DNA of 13,317 bases from Candidatus Cloacimonadota bacterium (GTDB lineage: Bacteria > Cloacimonadota > Cloacimonadia > Cloacimonadales > Cloacimonadaceae). This document shows, piece by piece, positions 7,799-13,317 of the stretch (position 1 is the first letter of the stretch; the number at the start of each line of letters is the position of its first letter). Where the stretch lies: NCBI GenBank assembly GCA_023230795.1, contig JALNWR010000058.1, positions 1 to 13,317 of the forward strand. Direction: 5' to 3'. The notes under the pieces are model-generated. The model did no database searches, had not been told where the DNA came from, and worked only from the letters and a program-made list of their open reading frames with translations. Made by a program: the position numbers and the translations under genes.

Positions 7799-8134
7799 AG
7801 ATCTTGCGGTATCCATTTATCTAATAGCCCCCGTTTAAGTCCTCCCGTAGCCTGTTATCAGGGTAGGGGTGCCAACGACATGGTTGAATTCATCAAGTAT
7901 GCTGAAGTGAATTGCACTGTTCAGATCAATGAATACAAGCACTTTGAAGGCATCAGCCCCGAGCTTTGGCACTTCCACATCGGCGGTTATCAGGTGCTGC
8001 ACAAATACCTCAAAGACCGCAAGGGCAAGACCCTGAACGATCCTATCCACTATTGCAGGATGGTGACGGCTCTGGCATTGACAATTGAGATACAGGCACA
8101 CATTGACTATAGCATTGATACTTTGATCCAATAG
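7799..8134 (+). pseudogene. C-terminal remnant of a type ISP restriction-modification enzyme (N6-adenine DNA methylase)
   Basis: The frame is open from 7799 to TAG at 8132-8134 and encodes about 111 residues matching the extreme C-terminal domain of large type ISP-like R-M proteins (helicase-methylase-target recognition). From memory, the family tail reads like 'LHLL..P.L ... YINKTQYFEGVPEEVWNFxIGGYQVLxKWLKDRKGRTL ... HYxKIVxAL'. Here the counterparts are IHLSNSPRL, QINEYKHFEGISPELW, HFHIGGYQVLHKYLKDRKGK and DPIHYCRMVTALALTIEIQ. An ATG at 7880 (with AGGGG 10 bases before) could start an 84-residue product, but the similarity extends at least 24 codons upstream, so this is a truncated gene and not a small intact one. 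Nuclease, helicase and methylase motifs are all missing. It begins where the transposase remnant ends, implying that an insertion and deletion destroyed the R-M gene. Function, if any, unknown. Confidence 0.75.
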
Positions 8135-8136
8135 AA

Positions 8137-8158
8137 AAGCCCGGGTTGCCCCGGGCTT
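8137..8158. terminator. Bidirectional rho-independent terminator between converging genes
   Basis: A perfect 9-bp stem AAGCCCGGG / CCCGGGCTT encloses a 4-base loop (TTGC). On the minus strand the stem is followed by TTTTCTATT, a good U-tract, so it fits best as the terminator of the minus-strand operon ending at 8178. On the plus strand it begins three bases after the R-M remnant's stop, but has only a weak T-run. Confidence 0.85.
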
Positions 8159-8177
8159 ATTCACATGGTCTTATGTA

Positions 8178-10631
8178 CTATTTCATCAAGAGCATTTTTG
8201 ATGTAAGGGTTTTATTCGGAGTTGACATCCTATAGAAGTAAATGCCAGAAGAAACTGTTCTTCCTGCGTCGTCTTTGCCATCCCATACGATGTGGTGTTT
8301 GCCGGATGACATCTTCTCACTAAGAAGAGTTTTGATTCGTTGTCCACGGATATTGTAAATATCCAGATTGCAGGCCATTTCCGAAGGTAAACTAAAAGAT
8401 ATAGTAGTGGTAGGATTAAATGGGTTGGGATAGTTGCTGTTTAATTCAACCGTTTTTATCGCATATTCATTGCCTTCAGTCCCTTCAAAATTGGTCAGCA
8501 AAGATATTATCTCATCATGAATCTGAGCATACTCCAGAGCAGTAGTTGATTTTCTATGACACTTTTCAGGAAGCTTTTTTGCACCACTTTCGACTAACAT
8601 ATAGTAACTATATGCTTCATCTAATTCCGCCAGTAGTTGTTCCTGGTCACTTGGAGGATCGTCAATGATCTGTTCAAGATAAAATATGGCATCTTCATAT
8701 TCTTTGTTAGACATTGATAACAGCCCCAGGGCCTCTAATTTGTGGTACTCCAAAGCCTCTTCGTCTATAAGATGAAGATAGCTGAACAAGTCATCGGGAT
8801 CGTCTCCTATTGCTTTTATGAGGTGTGGTAAGTAAGGAAGGGCTTTTTTCGCTGTATCAGTGTCCGAATATTCTGAAACGATGCTTTTCATCATATCATA
8901 AGCAGATTCGAAATCCTTAATGTATATGTTATCTAAAGCTGCTGCATATATGATTTCTGCTTCACCGGTCGTTGGATTCCCGAATACAAAGTTATTGAAG
9001 TCAGGAAGGAATCTTGTTGGTTCAGTAGTATCAATAGCAAGATTCCCAACATGTACACTTCCGCCTTGAGGGCACCCTAAGGCAACTAGAAGATATTTGT
9101 CAAATGTGTTCGGATCATAATTCGGATCACTTACTGAAGCCAAGGGCATATTAGGCGTGTTTGCAAAATAAGGGAAACCGTGATACAAAGAAATCACTTC
9201 CGCTGATCCATTATTGCTAATGCTCACATTGCCGAAGATTTGGTTTTGTAAGCTACCTAAATTCAAATACCCGAATCTATCATTATCATGTATGGAAGAA
9301 CTTTGAGATTGGGCGTTCAGCCTAAATCCAGCATGCCTCAATTCAAGGCCGCTCCCCATATTATAGGCAATTTCTGAGTTCATCATAAATCCAAAATCTT
9401 GGGATGGATAGTTAATTGACAAACCAGTCGAACCGTTATGATTTATATGGGAATTGAGTACATTGAGCACACTTTCATTAGCATATATACCATATTCATT
9501 ATGATGGTAATTAGTATTGTTTAGAGTCAAATAAGAGCCAGCTAACACTTGCAACTGTCCACAATTGGTAATTTCATTATTGGATATCTCAATGTCGCTA
9601 TTGATTAGCCTTATATAATAGACATTATTGATGTCCGCCATGATGTATGATGGGTTGTCAGGTTCACGAATTATATTTTTTATTGTAATCCCATCCCACA
9701 CTGAGCTTCCACCGATATATGAACCAGAATCCATCTCAATCTTGCTATTATCAATGATGAACCTATCTCCTGGAATCTCAATTTCTCCCCCATACATTGA
9801 ACCATTACCAGAACTGGCAGGATCATAATAGTAACGAAATGTTTCTCCGCTAAACACAGAATTTTCTGTTGCCTTGAACTGACTGCCTCCGGATATTGAA
9901 ACTGAAGAACGTCCGCTCAGATGCAGATTAGCACTGCTCAGGTTAACAAGTGAATTAGTAGCCAGGAAACTGCTTCCCGCAGATATATTAATAGTTGTTC
10001 CGCTTTGAACAATCATTGAAGACCCATCAATTGTTAATTGAGCTCCGTTAGATAATAGTGACATTGGATTACCCGAATTAAAACGTATTTCACTTCCGTT
10101 GGTAATAGCGATGATGCTATTTGCACCGTTTGCCCGGATAAAACCTTCGGAACAGTTGACAATACAATTTGATAACTCTAACCGGCCATTATTGACCATT
10201 ATACCAAAATTGCTGTTATTCAGGTTAACTGTGCAATTTTGGAATCGCAATGTTTTATTAGTTTCAATGGAATATGATTTTGCCAAATTAATCGTTGTAT
10301 TTGGTTCGGATGCATTGGGTAATGTTAAATCTTGCAACAAGACTTTAACCAATTGAGCAGGAATGTGAGGATATATTGAGCTTTGATTGCCAACATCGTT
10401 GATATCTGTTGCAAAACTGATAAGCTGGTATACAGGATCTCCGCCCATATCACTATTTACATCCATAATTGCTTTTACAATAATTCTGGTATCTATATTT
10501 ACGGCTGGTCCTGGTACAGTAAAAGCTGTATTATACATCTGGTTCAGAGGCATGAATGGCGTTCTGTAGGTTTCATGGTAATATCCATCCAATCCACTCA
10601 TCCAATATTTTGTTTTTGTTAAAGATAACAA
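8178..10631 (-). CDS. Beta-helix protein with TPR-like region and C-terminal type IX secretion sorting domain (probable 3' half of a frameshifted gene)
   Basis: Layout of the 817-residue frame: residues 1-100 beta-rich; about 105-480 a right-handed parallel beta-helix, with many short Asn/Ser/Gly-rich strands (for example LELSNCIVNC, ISNNEITNCG, LNVLNSHINHNGSTGLSI); about 555-715 alpha-helical and TPR-like (NKEYEDAIFYLEQIIDDPP); 728-817 a FlgD/Ig-like type A T9SS sorting domain. The sorting domain has NYPNPFNPTTTISFSLP (734-750), YNIRGQRIKTLL (759-770), WDGKDDAGRTVSSGIYFYRM (783-802) and a final SKMLLMK. Such proteins are carried across the outer membrane by T9SS and attached to the surface or released. 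T9SS cargo also needs an N-terminal Sec signal, and none is present here. The frame opens only after a TGA at 10647-10649 and its first possible start is TTG (10631-10629), inside the 3' end of the preceding signal-peptide gene. I therefore infer that both frames were one gene; AGGAG at 10637-10641 leaves a coupled TTG start possible. Specific ligand or enzyme activity is not evident. Confidence 0.85.
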   Translation of the reverse strand: MLSLTKTKYWMSGLDGYYHETYRTPFMPLNQMYNTAFTVPGPAVNIDTRIIVKAIMDVNSDMGGDPVYQLISFATDINDVGNQSSIYPHIPAQLVKVLLQDLTLPNASEPNTTINLAKSYSIETNKTLRFQNCTVNLNNSNFGIMVNNGRLELSNCIVNCSEGFIRANGANSIIAITNGSEIRFNSGNPMSLLSNGAQLTIDGSSMIVQSGTTINISAGSSFLATNSLVNLSSANLHLSGRSSVSISGGSQFKATENSVFSGETFRYYYDPASSGNGSMYGGEIEIPGDRFIIDNSKIEMDSGSYIGGSSVWDGITIKNIIREPDNPSYIMADINNVYYIRLINSDIEISNNEITNCGQLQVLAGSYLTLNNTNYHHNEYGIYANESVLNVLNSHINHNGSTGLSINYPSQDFGFMMNSEIAYNMGSGLELRHAGFRLNAQSQSSSIHDNDRFGYLNLGSLQNQIFGNVSISNNGSAEVISLYHGFPYFANTPNMPLASVSDPNYDPNTFDKYLLVALGCPQGGSVHVGNLAIDTTEPTRFLPDFNNFVFGNPTTGEAEIIYAAALDNIYIKDFESAYDMMKSIVSEYSDTDTAKKALPYLPHLIKAIGDDPDDLFSYLHLIDEEALEYHKLEALGLLSMSNKEYEDAIFYLEQIIDDPPSDQEQLLAELDEAYSYYMLVESGAKKLPEKCHRKSTTALEYAQIHDEIISLLTNFEGTEGNEYAIKTVELNSNYPNPFNPTTTISFSLPSEMACNLDIYNIRGQRIKTLLSEKMSSGKHHIVWDGKDDAGRTVSSGIYFYRMSTPNKTLTSKMLLMK

Positions 10632-10646
10632 CCAAACTCCTGCATT
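10619..10646 (-). other. Probable -1 frameshift site joining the two halves of a T9SS cargo gene
   Basis: Between the TGA that closes the downstream frame (10647-10649) and the TAA that ends the upstream frame (10619-10621), both frames are open, so any shift must lie in these 28 bases. The minus-strand sequence includes short runs (AAA, TTT, TTT) where a single-base loss or a base-calling error is plausible. No X XXY YYZ slippery heptamer is present. Confidence 0.6.
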
Positions 10647-11962
10647 TCACTAAAGGAGTGGCCTACCGTTAGGTCCATATAATCAGTCCATTGGGCAGGA
10701 AAATAAAGTGTGAATTCTATGGCACCTTCAAGTTCGGAATTCCGCATGCTCAAACCTGCATCTGGATTTAGAGTAAAAACAGGTGGATTTGCCGTGAACT
10801 GATATGTGTGAGCTCCAACGCTACTCCCACCACGCATTATTTGTGCATGGTTTATTATGGGGGTAGTATTCATCTGTATAATCCCCATAGTCTTATCGTA
10901 AACGGGGGTCAGGGATTTGGCTCCTGAGATACTCTCAAAAAAATCGGTAGTTACGAGATTGTGCTGAGCTGTCATAGTACCTGAGATATTACCCTTCAAT
11001 TCAATTGTTGTATTTGATGTCTTACTGATATTACGTCCAGACATCATATTAAACAGTGATGACGCGGTGGATATCCACGGTATAAGGTTACCCACACCAA
11101 CTCCAGATAAATAATTAGCCACGCCCCTCAATCCTGATTCTATATTTTCAGGAAGATTAATATCTTTCCAAGTTGGATTGTCTGCATTCCCAATTTCATC
11201 TAGAAGATCATCTATCTGCTGAACTTGCTTAACGCCACTTTTATATGTAGATAGCAGCTTCATGCCCATGGCAAGCAAATCAGGATTTGATGAACCATTT
11301 GGGGAAGTTACCAGCCCTGAAAGATCAACATCATAGTTAATTGAGGATTCCGTTGCACCATACATTGCCAGGTATATAGAAGGTTGCCCCATACGCTGCA
11401 CAGGATCATAAAGCAGATTAAGATCAATATAGTACCAGCATGGAGATGAAGTCTGTTCACCAAACACACGCAGGAAAGAACAGTCTCCTAACTGAGTTCT
11501 CTTATCCAGAGCCTTTACTCCGCTTTCACAGTTTTCCTCTCCCAGCCCGAACAAGGTAGAATTACCATCGTAATAAGATTTAAGGGCAATATAGGAGTAT
11601 CCACTGTTGTAAGGCCTGAACATAAATAACCTTAAAAGGCCAAGATATTCGTTATACAATCCAAACACCGGGTATCCCTGCATTGTTACTCCGGGATCAC
11701 CGAATTCCTCACCATACAATCTCCAGCCATCTTCTGGTTTAAAATCAGCATCAGCTCCCTGATTAATATCATTCAGGTGAGATACCAAAATTGAATAAAA
11801 TGGGGATGCCGTAAACGTTGGTTCTGTTCCGTCAATATATAACTTATACTGAGAACTTTGCCAATTTCCTGTGCCTGTAGCTGTATCCCACACGTCACAC
11901 AGTAGTGAAGAAACCATCAGTAGCATCAATGCTACCATTACTATCTTAAATATACTGGACAT
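10619..11962 (-). CDS. Secreted protein with signal peptide, probable 5' half of the split T9SS cargo
   Basis: The 447-residue product starts with a clear Sec signal peptide (K6, then a hydrophobic core at about 7-21, MVALMLLMVSSLLC). C22 does not sit in a proper lipobox, so signal peptidase I cleavage is expected near residues 22-26. The rest is mostly beta-rich, with an internal helical, amphipathic stretch at about 225-305, and has no enzyme motif that I recognise. The last 35 residues (EGAIEFTLYFPAQW onwards) form beta-strands that stop abruptly at GCYL. In the -1 frame the reading continues across the stop into the 817-residue beta-helix/T9SS frame. Inserting one T in the TTT just before the stop would join them into about 1,260 residues. 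The start is fixed by a perfect AGGAGG at 11968-11973, embedded in the last codons of the upstream lipoprotein gene. It could also be a complete, separate periplasmic protein, but the missing signal peptide downstream makes a split gene more likely. Confidence 0.82.
   Translation of the reverse strand: MSSIFKIVMVALMLLMVSSLLCDVWDTATGTGNWQSSQYKLYIDGTEPTFTASPFYSILVSHLNDINQGADADFKPEDGWRLYGEEFGDPGVTMQGYPVFGLYNEYLGLLRLFMFRPYNSGYSYIALKSYYDGNSTLFGLGEENCESGVKALDKRTQLGDCSFLRVFGEQTSSPCWYYIDLNLLYDPVQRMGQPSIYLAMYGATESSINYDVDLSGLVTSPNGSSNPDLLAMGMKLLSTYKSGVKQVQQIDDLLDEIGNADNPTWKDINLPENIESGLRGVANYLSGVGVGNLIPWISTASSLFNMMSGRNISKTSNTTIELKGNISGTMTAQHNLVTTDFFESISGAKSLTPVYDKTMGIIQMNTTPIINHAQIMRGGSSVGAHTYQFTANPPVFTLNPDAGLSMRNSELEGAIEFTLYFPAQWTDYMDLTVGHSFSEMQEFGCYL
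10637..10641 (-). promoter_or_regulatory. Possible Shine-Dalgarno for a TTG restart
   Basis: AGGAG on the minus strand lies five bases before the TTG at 10631-10629. If real, it would allow coupled re-initiation of the beta-helix frame; it may equally be coincidental coding sequence. Confidence 0.35.
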
Positions 11963-11964
11963 TC

Positions 11965-13164
11965 CTACCTCCTTTTTATGATAGGCTGATATATATTCTT
12001 ACTCTCCGGTCTGGGAGTAAAGAATTCACTTATGGGTTTTTTAAATAATCCCTTATCAGTTGCTGAATATACATAACCGTCAAATTCCTTAAGGTAATGA
12101 ATCCTAGACCCTGCAAATGCGTCTGACTCCAGCATTAGGTTTACCTGGACAGATTCCTCCAATTTCCAATGTGTAATATTATTAATGTAGAACAGCACAT
12201 GCTTTCCCCCAATCAAGGCATAAGACCAGGGACCATTGATGCCTAACCATTCTTCCCAGTTGATGCCCAGATCATACGACCTCATGACTACGCCATCACC
12301 CATTCCTATGAGGTAATCCGTAAATAAAAATCTATCCCTGATCGGATAATTACCGCTTCCCTGGATGTATTGTGGTGAATCTTTGGACAGGATAATATGG
12401 CAGTTATTATCATAGATATCTTGCAGAAAATGCTCTCCTAAAAAACAAGTGCTAAATATTATAGAAGTATCGTGAGTCACTTTGAATCCGATTGTCTCAT
12501 AAATCAGATTATGACTAATAGGATTTGTATCGGTAAGAGAGATCAAAAATTGCTTATATATAGCACCATACCCAGCAGGGATAGCCCCCCTGTCTGCCTC
12601 AGTCGTGACATAGTATTGAGAGCCGCCTGCCCAGGTGATATGGTTGGAGAGATTTAGCCAGTGAGACCGTCCGAACCGTTCTGTATATTCCGGAGTATCA
12701 GAAATGAAATCCCAAATATTTAGCTCACCAATTTTGTCCCAAGCTCCCGCCTTGATGTCATATATATCAATCCTTGTCCCATCTTCATTGCCCAGGAAGC
12801 ATTTATCGTTGGTAAAATAAGGTATATAATCCGTTATATGATTATTTTGAATGTATTGAATTGATTCAGCCAGAGAAGTCAGGATAAAATCACCCGCTGT
12901 GTGACCCTTATGCAGATAACCGTATTTGTCGGTGCTGACCACACGCAGTTCAGTACTGTCGCTGCTTGTGGAAAGGGCAAATATCGACTGAGTGCCGAAG
13001 CATTCAACCCTGGTCCAGGGTACAATATCCGGTAGATCCGGTTTAGTAGAATGTTTTTGACAAGCTGATAGCAAAATCAGGAGAATGAAACAACATATAT
13101 GCCCAAAATTCAACGTCGGCTTAGTTGTGATAATAATCTCGTGATGTGATATAGAACTGTTCAT
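11965..13164 (-). CDS. Outer-membrane-type lipoprotein, probable beta-propeller with Asp-box motif
   Basis: The 399-residue product has a lipoprotein signal ending in LILLSAC, with the lipid-modified cysteine at residue 35 and Q36 after it. There is no aspartate at +2, so outer-membrane sorting is inferred. The mature part is rich in beta-strands and aromatic residues. One clear Asp-box, SYDLGINW (S-x-D-x-G-x-x-W), sits near residue 300, and a propeller-like blade ending VYSATDKGLFKK lies near the C terminus, so a beta-propeller of the sialidase/Ycf48-like fold class is likely. No sialidase active-site set is evident and enzymatic function is not claimed. The N-terminal extension before the hydrophobic core is long (about 20 residues); a start at the TTG for L18 would give a more standard signal. 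A purine-rich AAGGA lies about 11 bases before the annotated ATG. Its stop is two bases before the next gene, whose AGGAGG it contains, so the two are co-translated. Confidence 0.82.
   Translation of the reverse strand: MNSSISHHEIIITTKPTLNFGHICCFILLILLSACQKHSTKPDLPDIVPWTRVECFGTQSIFALSTSSDSTELRVVSTDKYGYLHKGHTAGDFILTSLAESIQYIQNNHITDYIPYFTNDKCFLGNEDGTRIDIYDIKAGAWDKIGELNIWDFISDTPEYTERFGRSHWLNLSNHITWAGGSQYYVTTEADRGAIPAGYGAIYKQFLISLTDTNPISHNLIYETIGFKVTHDTSIIFSTCFLGEHFLQDIYDNNCHIILSKDSPQYIQGSGNYPIRDRFLFTDYLIGMGDGVVMRSYDLGINWEEWLGINGPWSYALIGGKHVLFYINNITHWKLEESVQVNLMLESDAFAGSRIHYLKEFDGYVYSATDKGLFKKPISEFFTPRPESKNIYQPIIKRR
11968..11973 (-). promoter_or_regulatory. Perfect AGGAGG Shine-Dalgarno inside the lipoprotein stop region
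   Basis: The two final arginine codons of the lipoprotein gene (AGG AGG) double as the ribosome binding site of the next gene, five bases before its ATG. This fixes the ATG at 11962 and shows the genes form one operon. Confidence 0.8.
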
Positions 13165-13235
13165 GTCTGTACATTTCCTTTTTTTTAAAACTAATCACTA
13201 ACGTTTCTCACTTGTGCAACCCACTATCCGACAAC

Positions 13236-13262
13236 AAAATAGCCAATAATAGAACTTGACAA
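13236..13262 (-). promoter_or_regulatory. Possible promoter for the minus-strand surface-protein operon
   Basis: On the minus strand TTGTCA (13262-13257) is followed after 15 bases by TATTTT (13241-13236) and a G, about 70 bases before the lipoprotein ATG. The match is moderate. The rest of 13165-13317 (153 bases) contains no gene. Confidence 0.4.
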
Positions 13263-13283
13263 AAATACCCCGTATCTAATTAT
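13256..13283 (+). promoter_or_regulatory. Possible divergent promoter for a + strand gene beyond the window
   Basis: TTGACA (13256-13261) is followed after 16 bases by AATTAT (13278-13283) and then GG. The same arrangement occurs at 7406-7433. Its -35-like box overlaps the minus-strand one at 13257-13262. The window ends with GAGG, which could be the start of a ribosome binding site for the next gene. Confidence 0.45.
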
Positions 13284-13317
13284 GGTAACGTGTCTTACAC
13301 AAAATATCAATACGAGG

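Noticed and set aside
7880..8134. Intact small 84-residue gene
   Set aside because: The similarity to type ISP C-termini extends upstream of the ATG to about 7799, so it is the tail of a truncated gene.
10619..10646. Programmed -1 ribosomal frameshift signal
   Set aside because: No X XXY YYZ heptamer is in phase in the overlap and no clear downstream stem-loop was seen; an indel or a TTG restart explains the overlap more simply.
11897..11962. Lipobox at the N terminus of the 447-residue secreted protein (C22)
   Set aside because: The residues before the cysteine are S-L-L; leucine at -1 does not fit a lipobox, so a signal peptidase I site is preferred.
7365..13220. Inverted 8-mer GTTGCACA (7365-7372) and TGTGCAAC (13213-13220) as ends of a composite element
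   Set aside because: The match stops after 8 bases, no target duplication is seen, and an 8-mer pair is expected by chance in 13 kb.
1..13317. CRISPR array, tRNA or rRNA genes
   Set aside because: No regularly spaced repeats and no tRNA/rRNA-like sequences were noticed on either strand.

Overview
The window looks like a chromosomal segment of an uncultivated, anaerobic bacterium of the FCB group, most likely Cloacimonadota ('Candidatus Cloacimonas'-like). The evidence is a type IX secretion (T9SS) C-terminal sorting domain with the NYPNPFNPTTTISFSLP signature, an adenosylcobalamin-dependent (class II) ribonucleotide reductase, a 2-hydroxyacyl-CoA-dehydratase-type activase, and mixed ATG starts with AGGAG-like ribosome binding sites. 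Related phyla such as Marinimicrobia or Calditrichota cannot be excluded by eye.

Left half (1-7358, + strand, GC near 50%): a tightly packed, co-directional run of seven genes. They are the 3' end of nrdJ, a zinc-ribbon multi-pass membrane protein, a membrane-anchored ApbE-type FAD:protein FMN transferase, the type IB GTP cyclohydrolase FolE2, a tandem M16 zinc peptidase, an orphan BadF/HgdC-type [4Fe-4S] activase ATPase and a PHP-domain phosphoesterase. Three junctions are ATGA stop/start overlaps and two more are 1-3 bases apart, so this is almost certainly one translationally coupled operon of housekeeping and redox/cofactor functions.

Middle (7359-8177): a small scar zone. A strong promoter-like sequence and a good ribosome binding site lead into the 5' part of an IS5-type transposase gene that frameshifts and decays after about 100 codons. 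It runs directly into the C-terminal remnant of a type ISP restriction-modification (DNA methylase) gene. A GC-rich hairpin at 8137-8158 terminates transcription from both sides.

Right half (8178-13164, - strand, visibly more AT-rich): an accessory surface-protein operon transcribed right to left. It encodes an outer-membrane-type lipoprotein with an Asp-box/beta-propeller look, then a signal-peptide protein, then a large beta-helix protein with a TPR-like section and a C-terminal T9SS sorting domain. The last two overlap by 13 bases. The downstream one has no signal peptide and no ATG near its N terminus, so they are best read as one ~1,260-residue T9SS cargo split by a -1 frameshift, although a coupled TTG restart with its own Shine-Dalgarno is possible. 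At the right edge, divergent promoter-like elements share one TTGACAA/TTGTCAA core and would serve this operon and a + strand gene beyond the window.
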